This document shows, in pieces, positions 11,411 to 22,442 of a DNA stretch of 64,000 bases (within the stretch, counting starts at the first letter, position 1; each line of letters begins with the position of its first letter). Both the position numbers and the translations under genes were made by a program. The stretch spans positions 64,622,021 through 64,686,020 of the forward strand of contig CM038046.1 of assembly GCA_021397845.1 (NCBI GenBank), given 5' to 3'. The notes under the pieces are model-generated. The model made no database searches and was not told the DNA's origin. It worked only from the letters and a program-made list of their open reading frames with translations. This DNA comes from Areca catechu. Taxonomy: Eukaryota; Streptophyta; Magnoliopsida; Arecales; Arecaceae.

Positions 11411-13006
11411 TGATGTAGAACAAAGAACAAGGAAGCGTAAGCGGAAGTAAATTTGAGATTAATTTTTTTTTTTTTTTTTTTATTTCAGAAATTGGCTTTG
11501 ACTCAAAGTAAAGCTAAGCTAAGTTGAAGGAAACTAGGTAAGGATTGAAAGCACAATTTAGATGAAACTAAATTATCAGAGTAGTTCAAAAGTAACGGAT
11601 CGCTGGGGGTTGAGAAACTCCCAGACCTAGGGTTTCGCTCTGAACTTTCAACAGAACAGAGATAGAGAGGAGAGATGGTTTACCAACCAGACAGTGATCT
11701 TCTCAGAATTTGGGTGGAAGAACTCTCTCGAGCAGATTGTGGGATCCTCGAAGTTGGCTATCTTCGCAATGGATCCTCCAATACTGGTCTTATGGTTTGG
11801 TCAGCTTCTCCTGGACTAAAGATCTGGGAAAGAAGAAAAACAAGTGATGGAATTCAGATACTCAAGAAAAGACTTACCAGGTTGAAGAACTTGAAAGCTG
11901 GAGTTGCTGAAATCAGGATTCTCCAGGAGGCTGATCTGACTTCCTCTTAGAATTGCTGTAGATCTGAAGTATCTGGACTGGAGCTGGATGCTGGTGGTCG
12001 GCCTGGACTTGGAGAGGGTGGCCGTGAGAAGTGGGATAGGCTAGGGCTTGGTGGAAAGAGAAGGGTGATGGCGGCTAGGGTTTGTGGGTGGAGTGGCTAA
12101 CCTAGGGTTTGGGTTTTGGAGATCTCACACCTCCTCAAGGTTCCTGGGGAACCCGGATTTACTCCCTCACGGAGCTCAACACCTGAATGCAAGTGCGGAA
12201 GTGAGAAAACACAAAGTTTGCTCACAAAAAAATTTGGTTTCATTCATCTGATTGATTTAAACATACAAGAGGGGTTTAATTTATAAGGCTTTACAAGGGA
12301 GTAGGGTTTTACATCTTCCCATGTGGGACTAAAGGAGGGGATCTACAAATCAGGATAATTCATACACATATGGTCGGCCAAGGTACCAAAAAAATTTGAT
12401 TAGGGTTATAAAAGGCAGGTAGATGGCGCCTCCTTGCTTGGATCTTCAAGAGAATTTTTTTCCTTCCATGGATCAACTCTTTTGGACTCCTCCTTTTCTT
12501 CCTCCCTAAGTCAAGGTCCTTCCCATGTTTGTTTTGGATTTTTTTGGCAGGTAGTGTGCGCCTCCTTGAAGTTCTCTCCAAGAGAATTTCTTCCCATTCT
12601 TACTTTGGTTCTTTTGGGAAAGTCTTGGTCGCCCCCTTGATTTGTGGACTCCTGGTGGATTTCTCCTCATCTGGCGCATGAGAGAAGGAAGCTGCTTTAT
12701 GTGGAGTGGGGACCAAAGGTTGCTGGATGTAGATATGGCGCCCCCTGGACTCAGGCGTATGGCTGGGAGTGTGGCGCCCACTTGCTAGGCCTTGGAAGAA
12801 AATGCAACACCCCAGGTTGAAACCCTAGACCACTACTGAGTCAACATGACTCAACAAAATAAAATGCAGGTAATGTAGACTCAAGCTAAATTGAGTTGAT
12901 CTAGTCAACTTTTATTACAAACCAAAAACCCTAATTCTTCGGGCAAGGTTAATCAGAGATCCAGATGGAGCTCTGAAGTCTTCTTCTGAGTCTGGTGCCC
13001 GCACCA
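11411..13006 (-). repeat. 5' LTR of element C
   Basis: TGATGTAGAACAAAG to TGCCCGCACCA, 1596 bp, nearly identical to 4195-5811. Shorter by about ten T in the poly-T run and by one copy of a 10-bp GGCTGGGAGT-like unit. The TATA-like box is at 12279-12286 on the minus strand. Confidence 0.92.
12279..12286 (-). promoter_or_regulatory. Probable TATA box of the 5' LTR of C
   Basis: TATAAATT on the minus strand, about 730 bp inside the LTR. This would be the element's working promoter, as it sits in the LTR upstream of gag. Confidence 0.6.
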
Positions 13007-13011
13007 CAAAG
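13007..13011. repeat. Target-site duplication of element C (right copy)
   Basis: CAAAG, matching 4190-4194. Confidence 0.9.
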
Positions 13012-13649
13012 TCGTTCATCTTCCTTAGTGCTTTGAAGAAGGGCTGGCAGTGGTCAGCGGACCTTTAGATAAATCGACTCAGGGTGGCTATTCGGCCGGT
13101 GAGTCGTTGCACTTGCTTCTTGGAGGTGGGCTGCTCCATGTCTATGATCGCTTGGACCTTCTCCGGGTTGGCCTCTATCCCCCATTGGGTTACCATGAAC
13201 CCCAGGAACTTCTCTGCGGAGACGCCGAAAGCACACTTCACAGAGTTTAACTTCATTTGGTGAAGCAGGAGGTTATTGAAGGTCTCCGTCAGGTCACCAA
13301 CATGGTCCGAAGTTGGCTTGCTCATCACCAGCATGTCATCCACGTACACCTGCATGTTGCAGCCAATTTGGTCTTTTAAGACATTGTTGACCAGACGTTG
13401 GTATATGGTACCTGCGTTCTTGAGGCCGAACGGCATCATCTTAAAGTAGTAGGTCCTGTAGTTGGTGACGAAGGTGGTATGCTCCTCGTCCTCTAGATGC
13501 ATTCGGATATGGTTGTATCCGGAGAAGGCATCCATAAAAGAGAGGTGGCGATGTCCCGAAGTGGTGTCCACGAGCTGATCGATCTTTGGAAGAGGGAAAC
13601 TATCCTTCGGGCAAGCTCGGTTGAGGTCGGTGTAGTCCACACAGATCCT
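13012..13649 (-). pseudogene. Reverse transcriptase (main part) of element B
   Basis: Tat-type RT: DYTDLNRACPKDSFPLP, the FMDAFSGYNHIRMH block, MPFGLKNAGTIYQRLVN, and an intact catalytic YVDD (QVYVDDMLVMS). The thumb region follows (FLGFMVTQWGIEANPEK). A stop near 13650 (where NGK-W is expected) divides it from the upstream protease frame. The coding trail resumes across element C at 4189, confirming that C split one gene. Confidence 0.87.
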
Positions 13650-15185
13650 CTACTTGCCATTGCTCTTCTTCACCATCACCATGTTCGCCAGCCAACTGGG
13701 ATACTGTACCTTTCGTACAAAGCCGGCGGCGAGAAGCTTCTCTACCTCCTCATTGATGGCCTTTTGTATTTCCATAGTGAAACTTCTCTTTTTCTGGCGG
13801 ACTGGGCGGCACCTCGGATCAATCTTTAGTTGATGGGTGATGACCTCCGAGGGGATACCTGGCATGTCAGTAGCAGACCAGGCAAACATGTCAGCATTCG
13901 CTTGGAGGAATTCCAGCAAACGAGTCTGCTCTTCTTTCGAGAGCTGGGCTCTTATCTGCACCATCTTCTGAGGGTCCGAACCTAGAGGTTGCGTCAATAG
14001 GCGCTCCACAGGGCCTCCCCTGTGGTCTTGTACTCTTAGATAGAGGTCGTCGACGTAAGAACTGACCTCGGCACTCTGGGCCCCTGGGACCGTCAGCAAA
14101 CAATGTGGAACGGGTTGGGCCGTCCCTCTAATTACTCCTATCCCAGAGGCGGTAGGGAACTGCACCACCAACCTCTTGGTGGAAATAACTGCGTCTAGCT
14201 GGTTGAGCCCTGGATGACCTAGGATAGCATTGTAAGGTAATGGGAGCTTGACGACGGTAAACATCATCATGACCATACTCTGCCGAGGTTGGGATCCGGT
14301 GGTGATAGGGAGAGTGATCTCTCCTTCGACCCCCAGAGAATCTCCAGTGAAGCCCACAAGAGGGGTGTGCACCGGCTTTAATTGATCATGAGACAAATTC
14401 ATTCGAGAAAAAGCATCATAAAAAAGTACATCAATAGAGCTCCCACTATCCACCATAATGCGATGTATAGGATGCTTAGCGATGGTCATCTCGACCACCA
14501 CTGCATCATTGTTTACATTTTCATTTTCATTCCCCTTTTCAATGGAGAGTACATTTTCCAGGTCTCCCGCCTCCCGGGCTCTCTTCGTCGCACACCCTAT
14601 CCCCCAAGAGATCATGCCCACCGGCTTCTTCGTTGGGCGGTTGTCAATTATGGGAATGGGGGGAAGGGCTGCGAGGGGCTGACCCTCCGCCGGGGCTTCG
14701 TTCCTCACGAACTTCCTGAGGTAGCTCCTCTTAATCAGCTCCTCGATCTCCTGCTTCAGATTGCGGCACTCCTCCGTGTCGTGGCCGTGCTCGCGGTGAA
14801 ATTGACAATACTTTGTCTTGTCATGGGTGTACCTTGGGTTCTGAGGAGGAGGTCGACGGAGGTAGATCTCGCCCTCGATTTTCATGAGGATCTTCATTCT
14901 GGGGGCGAGGAGAGGAGTGAAGGTTCGCTCCGGGGCAGCACCATTCTTCGGCTTCGGACCTAGACGGAAGTCCGCAGGTGGTCCAGGCCTCCAGGTTCCA
15001 GGGACATCTCTTGGGGTAGGCTTCTTCGAAGGCTTCCCGTCTAGCTCTCGCCTGGTGCGGTCGGCCTCCTCAGCTAGGATGTACTTGTGGACATGGAGGA
15101 GGAGCTCAGAAAATGTCTTGGGGGGCTTCTTGTCTAGGGAATACGTCAGACGGGAGGTCTTGATCCTGCGCTTCAATGCCAGCAT
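13650..15185 (-). pseudogene. gag C-terminus, protease and RT start of element B
   Basis: A 511-codon open stretch. It begins in the gag helices (FSELLLHVHKYILAEEADR). It then carries the Tat-type gag zinc box (CQFHREHGHDTEEC), the protease (HRIMVDSGSSIDVLFYDAF, aspartic DSGS), a connecting region, and the first RT block (AGFVRKVQYPSWLANMVMVK). The Met at 15185 is internal to gag; the true start lies upstream across solo LTR D. The frame ends at a TAG inside RT. Long and little damaged, so B is not very old. Confidence 0.85.
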
Positions 15186-15189
15186 GGCG

Positions 15190-15766
15190 ACGTGCTCGTC
15201 CAGGCTATAGATTTCCAGGGCGGTGATCTTGAAGTGGGTGACATAATCCCACAGTAGCTCCTAGTCTTGCTGGCGGATATAGAAGAGGTATCTACCTACC
15301 TTGGCACCGTTTAGCAAGCGTCGAAGTATGCCACAAACTTTCCTTCCAGTTGATGGAACGAGCTGATGGATTTCGGCTCGAGGCGGGTGAACCAAACTCG
15401 AGCAGCCTTCCGTAGAGTGGCTGGGAAGGCAATGCACAGAAGAGCATCCGTCGCCCCCTGGACCCTCATGAGAGCCTTATAGCTCTCTAAGTTGTCCAAG
15501 GGGTCGGTGGTCCGATCTTAGGGATCCACCTGAGGCATGCGGAACCGATTCGGGATTAGTTCCTCTTGGATTTCTCAGGAGAAGGGTGGCTGGGCATTGT
15601 AGCCCACTGGATCGGTTGAGGAGCTCTGCATGTTGGCAAAGCAATGGGAGAACTCCACCAACTTGCGCTAGTGCTCCTCCAGGCACCTCACATCCTGGTG
15701 CCTCATGGCCTCGTCGGTGGAATCTTCCACCGAGGCCGCTAGAGAACGGGTGCCGATCGATCTCGA
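15190..15766 (-). pseudogene. gag retrotransposon domain of element B (frameshifted)
   Basis: Codes for the conserved capsid core of Tat gag: NLESYKALMRVQGATDALLC, FPATLRKAARVWFTRLEP, SISSFHQLEGKFVAYF. It passes by a frame change near 15311 into the KVGRYLFYIRQQ / SLDEHVAMLALKRR segment that leads into the 15185 frame. The outer end is interrupted at 15771 by solo LTR D and resumes at 17532. Confidence 0.75.
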
Positions 15767-15771
15767 CGGGG
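15767..15771. repeat. Target-site duplication of solo LTR D (left copy)
   Basis: CGGGG, repeated at 17527-17531. Confidence 0.8.
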
Positions 15772-17526
15772 TGGTGCGGGCACCAGACTCAGAAGAAGAA
15801 TTCAGAGCTCCATTTGGATCTCTGATTAACCTTGCCTGAAGAATTAGGGTTTTTTTGGCTTGTAATAAGGGTTGACTTGATCAACTCAATTTTAGCTTGA
15901 GTCTGTATTACCTGCATTTTATTTTGTTGAGTCATGTTGACTTAGTAGTGGTCTAGGACTTCAACCTGAGGTGTCACATTTTCTCCAAGGCCAAGCAAGT
16001 GGGTGCCACACTCCCAGCCACACGCCTGAGTCCAGGGGCCGCCACATCTTCATCTAGTAGACTTTGGTCCCCATACCATAGATAGCAGCTCCCTTCTTTC
16101 ATGCGCCAATTGAGGAGAAAGCAACCAAGGATCCACAAAACAAGGGGGCGGCCCAAGACTTCCATAAGAGCCAAACTATGAATGGGAAGAAAGTTTCTTG
16201 GAGAGAACTTCAAGGAGACGCCCATTACCTACCAAAAATACCCAAAGCAAAGTTAGGAAGAACCATAACTTGGGGAGAAAGAAAAGGAGGTATCCAAAAA
16301 AGGTTGAGCCATGGAAGGAAGGAGATTTCTCTTGAAGAGCAAGGTTAGGAGGCGCCCTAGTCATTCCAAATAAAGCCAGATATAAAAGGAAAAAAATTTT
16401 CTCTTGGAGAGCAAGGTTAAGAGGCGCCCAAACACTTCCGGATAAGGCCAAGCATTGAAGGAAAAAAATAATTTCTTGAAGGTCAAGGCAAGGAGGCACC
16501 ACCCACTTTCCTTTTTTGAAGCCTCAATCATCTTATGGAATTATTTGACCAGACATATGAGTAGGGATTGATCCTACAATCCTAATTTGAAGATCCCCTC
16601 CTTTAGTCCCACATGGGAAGATGTAAAACCCTACTCTCTTGTAATGTCCTATAAATTAAACCCCCTATAAGTTTGAAATCAATCAAATGAATGAAACCAA
16701 CTTTTTTTGTGAGTAAACTCGATGTTTTCTCTCTTCCGCACTTGCATCCAGGTGTTGAGCTCCGTGAGGGAGTAAATCCGGGATCCCCAGGAACCTTAAG
16801 GAGGTGTGAGATCTCCAAAACCCAAACCCTAGGTTAGCCACTTCTACTCCAAAACCCTAGCCGCCCACCATCCACTTCAATCCACCAAACCCTAGCCTAT
16901 TCCACCTCCCACGGCCTCTCTCCCCAAGTCCAGGCCGACCACCAGCATCCAGCTCCAGTCCGGATACTTCAGATCCAAAGCTCTTTCCAGAGGGAGTCGA
17001 ATCAGCCTTCAAGAGAATCCGGATCTCAGCGGTATCAGCCTTCAAGTTCTTCGAACTGGTAAATCCTTCCCTGAGTCTCTGAATCCATCACTTGTTTTTC
17101 TTCTTCCCAGATCTTGATTTCAGGAGAAGCCGACCCAGCCACGAGACCAGTATTGGAGGATCCATTGCGAAGATAGCCAAATCCGAGGATCCAACAATCT
17201 GCTCGAGAGAGTTCTTCCACCAAAATTCTGTGAAGATCACTGTCTGGTTGGTAAACCATCTCTTCGCTTTATTTCTGTCCTGTTGAAAGTTCAGAGTGAA
17301 ACCCTAGGTCTGGGAGTTTCTCAACCCCCAGTGATCCGTTACTTCTGAACTACTCTAATAACCTAGTTCTTCTAAATTGTGCTTTCAATCATTACCTAGT
17401 TTCCTTCAACTTAGTTTAGCTTTACTTTGAATCAAAGCCAATTTCTGAAATATAAAAAAAAAAAGAAGAAAAGAATTAATTTTAATTTACTTCCGCATAT
17501 GCTTCTTTGTTCTTTGTTCTGCATCA
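15772..17526 (+). mobile_element. Solo LTR D, related to the LTRs of C and I
   Basis: One LTR in plus orientation from TGGTGCGGGCACC to TTCTGCATCA, which is the reverse complement of the C-type LTR ends. It is flanked by CGGGG on both sides with no internal sequence. This is the expected product of recombination between the two LTRs of a complete element. Length 1755 bp; it has four diverged units of about 60 bp ending in AGGCGCC-like boxes between 16190 and 16500, more than in C. It lies inside the gag of element B. Confidence 0.9.
16650..16657 (+). promoter_or_regulatory. TATA-like box in solo LTR D
   Basis: TATAAATT followed by AAACCCCCTATAAG, aligned with the boxes in elements C and I. 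A solo LTR with this box could still start transcription toward 17527 and beyond. Confidence 0.5.
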
Positions 17527-17531
17527 CGGGG
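17527..17531. repeat. Target-site duplication of solo LTR D (right copy)
   Basis: CGGGG, matching 15767-15771. Confidence 0.8.
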
Positions 17532-18100
17532 GGCCTTGCCCTGATGGCGCCTGCCATGCCGCACTGCTTCAGCATCGTTGGCCGGGGATCGATTCTCGTG
17601 ATCTGCCGAACCGGAGTGGTTTCTCTTTGCAAGAGTTTGGTGGCTCTCGCGGGGATTGGAAACTGCTCGCGGATGGGAAGGTCTATCTTAGATGGAGCAC
17701 AGGCTTCCGCGGGGGCCCGTGGCTCGAGCCACGGGGATCCCTGGCTAGGGCTGAGTGGCCAGGGATCGCTGCTGGTGTTGCAGCTGCCGCATAGCTATAG
17801 TTAGTGTTTGCAGCTGTTGGATGACAGCTGCGAAAGGAACGTCCACCGAGGATGGCTGAGGAGGAGGAGGTGGAGCAGGAAGTTCCCTCTCTGGGCTGCA
17901 CGGCCCCTGGGGAGAAGGGACCTCTCCTACTCGGCTGGTGGATGCTTCGCGCCCGCAAGTCACCACCATGGTTGGAGCACGCTTTCGCCCACAGAGAGCT
18001 TGCTTGTACAGGGGTTACTGTTCTTTGCCCCCTTCCAGGCATGCCAATCTGTTGCCGATCTTACTGCGGTAGCCTGTAGCTCGTGAGCTGGCACCGGTTC
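17532..18100 (-). pseudogene. gag N-terminal region and short leader of element B
   Basis: GC-rich minus-strand coding remnant, open from 18042 to 17683, with a Pro/Ser-rich head and an Ala/His/Gln-rich middle. It has no recognised domain, as is common for the variable N-terminus of Tat gag. It lies exactly where the rest of gag is expected beyond solo LTR D. The start codon is uncertain. Between 18042 and about 18100 a GGTGCCAGC motif on the minus strand could be a primer site, but I cannot assign a tRNA. Confidence 0.45.
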
Positions 18101-18183
18101 TCAGACTCTTTCATCTCGAGATCTCCAAGCTTTCGGTCCTGCAAAACAATGTCAGAGACCTGGGCCGGGGATTCCGGCGGGGG

Positions 18184-18202
18184 CACTCCGACGGTCAAGT
18201 CA
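18184..18202 (-). promoter_or_regulatory. Conserved Tat U5 motif in the LTR of B
   Basis: The minus strand reads TGACTTGACCGTCGGAGTG. It matches 18 of 19 bases of the plus-strand motif at 48274-48292. It marks the U5 side of the LTR; its role is unknown to me. Confidence 0.5.
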
Positions 18203-18799
18203 GAGAGTGACAAGATGGAACAAATCCTCTAAGGTGGGTTCCCGAAGGATTCTCATGCTTAGAGGAGATGTAGATGAAAGAAGTGTGTGGAAGAGAGGAG
18301 TTGAAGCCCGGCATCCTGCTCTAGGTTCACCGAGCTCACAACTGAGGACTTCTTGGGGTCCCCAGTTCGTTCTCCCGATATTCTTTCCTCTTTTCGACTT
18401 ACCCTTCCATCCGCTTTCTCTGTCCCTTTTATGCCACCGGACCGCCTTCAGCCCACGTCCCCTCCCAGAGGCTCCCTGAGATCTCTCGATCTTCCCTCTC
18501 TCCTTCAAGTCCAGGAGTTAAGTGGCCGACATGCCTCATCCACCGTGTGTCACGAAAGAGGAAAGATTTGCGACACATTTGGCCAAGTGCATGTGCTCTC
18601 CTTTCGGGGTGTTGACGGTGGGCTTCTAGCCGTTTCAGGCTCCTGCCCATAAGGATTTCATTCTTCGGTTGTGGGGCCCTGTTTAACTGATGTAAACGAG
18701 GTTTCACGTATCTTTGCATGATGTACTAGCACCACGTACGGGGTGCGGCATGCACCGGCTCTAGTGGCGACCTCGTGGCCCATGTCTCTACCTCCCCGA

Positions 18800-19239
18800 G
18801 GCTTTGTAGAGTATGGCTGACTTCGGCTGAGGTAGACCCGTCAGGGGGTGCCACCTGGCAGAGGAGCAGGGGCCGCCAGCATCGACTGAGGTTGACCCCT
18901 CCTGGGAGGACACCTAGCGGAGAGGGAAAGAGGTGCTTGACTTCGGCCAAGGTGGACCAGTCTTAGGACGCCACCTGGCGAAGGAGCAGGAGGGCCCGGC
19001 TCGACCTTGGTAGAGATGGACCTGTCTTGGAGTGCCACCTGGCGAGAGAGCAAAGGGCTACCAGCTTCGACCGAGGTGGACCCCTCCTGCGTCGACACAT
19101 GGCAGAGTGGCAGAGAGGTGCTCGCCCTCGGCTGATGTGGACCCGTCTTGGGGCGCCACCTGGCGAAGAAGCAGGAGGGCCCGGCTCGACCTCGGCAAAG
19201 GTGGACCCATCTTGAGATGCCACTTGGCGAGGGAGCAAG
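18800..19239. repeat. 185-bp tandem array, left part
   Basis: About two and a half copies of a GC-rich unit before insertion of complex F. The GAGGTGCTYG landmark stands at about 18932 and 19117, 185 bp apart. Each unit has three related subunits of about 62 bp that share GGTGGACCC..CTTGGGG..CCACCTGGCG. The stop-free frames on both strands are by-products of the repeat, not genes. Confidence 0.85.
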
Positions 19240-20035
19240 TGATGGGGGACCCGAAACCCATCTAGATTTCCTTTTAATTTTTTCTAGTTTTTCTTATTTT
19301 TCTTATCCCTGCTATTCTAACTATCGCTTTTATTCCTGTTTTATTCCAGGTTTATCCCCATTTTATTCCCAGCTTATTCCATCATCAACCTCCTCCCACC
19401 CGTTCGTATTCTTTTCTAAAACATAGCCGCCACCCCCTTCCCCCCCCCATCCGGGCTGTCCGACCCCCAGCCACCCCCTCCTGTCCGCCGTCGACACCCG
19501 CCGGCCCACGCCCTCACCGGAGAAACTGCCACCGCCGTCCACGCCCGTGGGAAGACGAACGGACATGGGTGGTGTCCGTCAATCCCGTGCGCCCGCATGA
19601 CGCCACCGCCGTGCCACCCTACGCCGCCACCGGCCTCCTACCTGCCACCGTCCCCACCGCCCGCCTGCCCCCGCCCGGTCGGTGGCTCGGTCCGTCACCA
19701 CCCACGCCCATGGGAAGACGAACAGACGCGGGAGGCATCCGTCCGTCCCGGGTGCCCGCATGACACCACCAATGTGCCGCCCTGCGCCGCCACAGGCCTG
19801 TTGCCCGCCGCAGTCCCCACCGCCCGAAGGCCCCAGCCCGGCCGCTAGCCCGGTTCGTCGCCACCCACACCCGTGGGAAGACGAACAGACACGAGAGGCG
19901 TCCATCCATCTCGTGTGCCCGCATGACGCCACCGCCGTGCCGCCCTGCACTTCCACCGGCCTGCTGCCCGCCGCCAGCCTGCTGCCCATCACCGTCCCCG
20001 CCGGCCGCCAGCCCCAGCATGGCCGGCTAGCGGTG
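19240..20035 (+). repeat. Left arm of F: 5' half of an N-type LTR
   Basis: AT-rich first 180 bp (repeated TTATTCC boxes), then GC-rich units of about 163 bp with the box CCCGTGGGAAGACGAAC at about 19547, 19709 and 19872. It pairs as an inverted repeat with 22442-21650. The right edge at about 20035 is where sequence switches to the other strand sense; it was placed by eye. Confidence 0.75.
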
Positions 20036-20598
20036 CCGGCGAGGCGGTGGCCAGGTGCGGACGATGGTGGAGTGGGACGGCCGCACGGCATGCACGAGCA
20101 TCCGTTCATCTTCACACGGGCGTGGGCGGCGACGGATCCCACCGGCGGCCGGGCGGGGGCCGGCGGGCAGCGGTGATGGCGGTGGGCAGCAGGCTGGCGG
20201 CGGTGATGGCGGTGGGCAGCAGGCTGGCGGCGGGCAGCAGGCCGGTGGCGGCGCAGGGCAGCACGGTGGTGGGGTCAAGCGGGCGCATGGGACGGACAGA
20301 TGCCTCCCACGTCCGTTCATTTTCCCACTGGCGTGGGCGGCGATGGACCGGGCCGGCGGCCGGGCGGGGGACGGCGGTGGGCATGCAGGCCGGTGGCGGC
20401 ATAGGGCAGCACGGCGGTGGCGTCACGCGGGCGCACAGGATGGACGGACGCCTCCCGCGTCCGTTCATCTTCCAACGGGCGTGGGCGGTGACAGACCGGT
20501 CCGGCAGCCGGGTGGGGGACGGCGGGTGGCGGGGACGGCGGCGGGCAGCAGGCCGGTGGCGGCGCAGGGAGGCACGGTGGTGGCGTCACGCGTCAATT
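20036..20598 (-). repeat. Middle of F: partial GC-rich segment of an N-type LTR
   Basis: Starts like 21560-21620 of the right LTR (GTGCGGACG, GAGTGGGACGGCCGCACGGC) and continues through further 160-200 bp GC units to 20590. It then abuts the end of the full minus-sense LTR. Long open frames here in every phase reflect high GC and lack of stops. Confidence 0.65.
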
Positions 20599-22442
20599 TG
20601 ATGTGGACGATGGCGGACACGAAGAAACCTGGGGTTTTTGGAAATGGGAAAACCTAAAGCATACCAAGGATCGTGGGAGGGCTAAGAAGCCTCCCGGGAA
20701 TAGGATAGGACGACCCCGAAAATCCTAAAATAGCCAGACTCTTTTGATTTTCAGTTTTCTTGGCGGAGGTGGCGAAGGAATGATAGGGATGGGAGACAGG
20801 GGACTGGAACTCATGGGCCTTGGGGCTCATCCTAACGAAGAGACCTCTCACCTCTAAGGCATTACGCCCTCCTCGATACATGGAGGCGCTAGGATGAATC
20901 TCAAGGTCACGAGGGGAACAAGAAGAGACATGAAGAAGGGAGAAAAGAATGGGATACCTGTGGCCACACACCCCTCAACGTCCCGAAGGACGAAGGCAAG
21001 GTGGGGCCTCACACCTCTCGATGTCCTGAAGGATGAAGACAAGTTGGGGCCTCACACCCCTCGACGTCCCAAAGGACGAAGGCAAACGGGCCTCAGCCCA
21101 AAACCACACACAAGTGAAAAAAAACACTCTAAAAATTCATTTTCATCAACTACTTTATTACAAGAGGAGTATGGGTATTTATAGATGCCCAAATCCCTTT
21201 TGAAATTCAAAAATAAAATCCCCTGAAATCCTCCCTTGATTTTGAATTCAAATTCAAAATCAAAAATCCCAAATTTCCCAAATTACATTCATTAAAAAAT
21301 TACAAAATATATCCCGTTTATTCGAAATTTGAAATCCCTCCTCGCTCTGAAAGTCATGCCGCTCCAAAAATCGTACAGCCTCCTTCCAGCTACTTTGAGA
21401 ATCGTGCAGAGGCTTCTTGGGATGCTTTGAGAGGCGTGCAGGTCCTTCTTCTCGGCCGAGCAATAGGGAGGGAAAAAACAGAACTCCGGTCGGCCGGGGG
21501 GGGGGGCGGCTGGCGGCGGGCTGCAGCACGGCCGACGGGCGGTGGCGGCGGGGCGGCGGCCAGGTGCGGACGGCAGCGCAGGAGTGGGACGGCCGCACGG
21601 CACGCAAGGGCATCCGTTCGTCTTCCCACGGGGGTGGGCGGCGACGGACCCCACCGGTGGCCGGGCGAGGGCCGGCTGGCGGCGGGGACGGTGGTGGTCA
21701 GCAGGCTGGCGGCGGGCAGCAGGCTGGTGGCGGTGCTGGGTGTTATGGCGGTGGCGTCACGCGGGCGCATGGGACGGACGGATGCCTCCCACGTCCGTTC
21801 GTCTTCCCACGGGCATGGGCGGTGACGGACTAGGCCGGCAGCCAAGTGGGGGCCGGCGGGCAGCAGGGACGGCGTCGGGCAGCAGGCCGGTGGTGGCGCA
21901 GGGAGGCACGGCAGTGGCGTCACGCGGGCACACGGGATGGACGGACGCCTCCCACGTCCGTTCATCTTCCCACGGGCATGGGCGGCGACGGATCGGGCCG
22001 GCGGCCGGGCGGGGGCCGGCCGGCGGCGAGGACGGCGGTGGGTAGCAGGCCGGTGGCGGCGCAGGGTAGCACGGCGGTGGAGTCATTCGAGTGCACGGGA
22101 CGGACGGATGCCACCAGCGTTCGTTCGTCTTCCCACGGGCGTGGACGGTGGCAGCAGTTTCTCCGGTGAGGGCGAGGGCCGGCGGGTGTCGACGGCGGAC
22201 AGGCGGGGGCGGCTGGGGGTCGGACAGCACGGATGGGGGGGGAAGGGGGTGGCGGCTAGGTTTTAGAAAGGATTATGAATGGGTGGGAGGAGGTTGATGA
22301 TGGAATAAGTTGGGAATAAAATGGGGATAAACCTGGAATAAAACGGGAATAAAAGGGATAGTTGGAATAGTAGGGATAAGAAAAATAAGAAAAACTAAAA
22401 AAAATTAAATGAAAATCCAGATGGGTTTCGGGTCCCCCATCA
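20599..22442 (-). repeat. Right LTR of F: full-length N-type LTR
   Basis: Sense strand starts at 22442 with TGATGGGGGACCCG and ends at 20599 with ...CCACATCA. 1844 bp, longer than the LTRs of N because it carries more GC units (boxes near 21632, 21802, 21966, 22129). It has the TATA box at 21174-21183 and three hairpin modules at 20979-20992, 21022-21034 and 21065-21078. Confidence 0.85.
21174..21183 (-). promoter_or_regulatory. TATA box in the right LTR of F
   Basis: TATAAATACC on the minus strand, followed by CATACTCCTCTTGTAATAAA. Identical to 61361-61370 and 63034-63043 in N, and close to the TATAAATATCCCAT of element L (54961-54954). Confidence 0.7.

Larger units (their letters stand above)
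4195..13006 (-). mobile_element. Element C: complete chromovirus (Ty3/gypsy) with both LTRs
   Basis: 8.8-kb element with LTRs 4195-5811 and 11411-13006, both TG...CA, flanked by CAAAG duplications. Minus-strand order is 5' LTR, primer site, leader, gag-protease, RT-RNase H, integrase, chromodomain, purine-rich tract, 3' LTR. The RT is of the FIRES-SPCAVPALL / MVFSKIDL type seen in plant chromoviruses; CRM or Galadriel affinity is possible but not proven. I count by eye roughly 25-30 substitutions between the LTRs plus a poly-T length difference and a 10-bp duplication, so it is fairly young. Two nonsense codons and one frameshift make it non-functional as read. Confidence 0.93.
19240..22442. 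mobile_element. Complex F: inverted copies of N-family LTRs
   Basis: Both ends read inward TGATGGGGGACCCGAAACCC, the LTR start of family N. The left arm (19240 to about 20035) is the first half of an N-type LTR in plus sense. The right part (20599-22442) is a complete N-type LTR in minus sense. Between them lies a second minus-sense copy of the GC-rich segment (about 20036-20598). No primer site, coding region or clear target duplication is seen (left flank GCAAG, right ATATG). It splits the 185-bp array. Confidence 0.8.

Noticed and set aside
13891..14963. Open frames on either strand across protease/RT of B, for example 14382-14963 on the plus strand
   Set aside because: The minus-strand frame 15185-13650 explains the sequence with clear gag, protease and RT motifs. 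The others are shadows.
19569..22266. Many overlapping open frames of 60-200 codons on both strands, some Pro- or Gly/Arg-rich
   Set aside because: They lie in GC-rich repeats where stop codons are rare by composition, overlap in several phases, and change with repeat number. No domain is recognisable.
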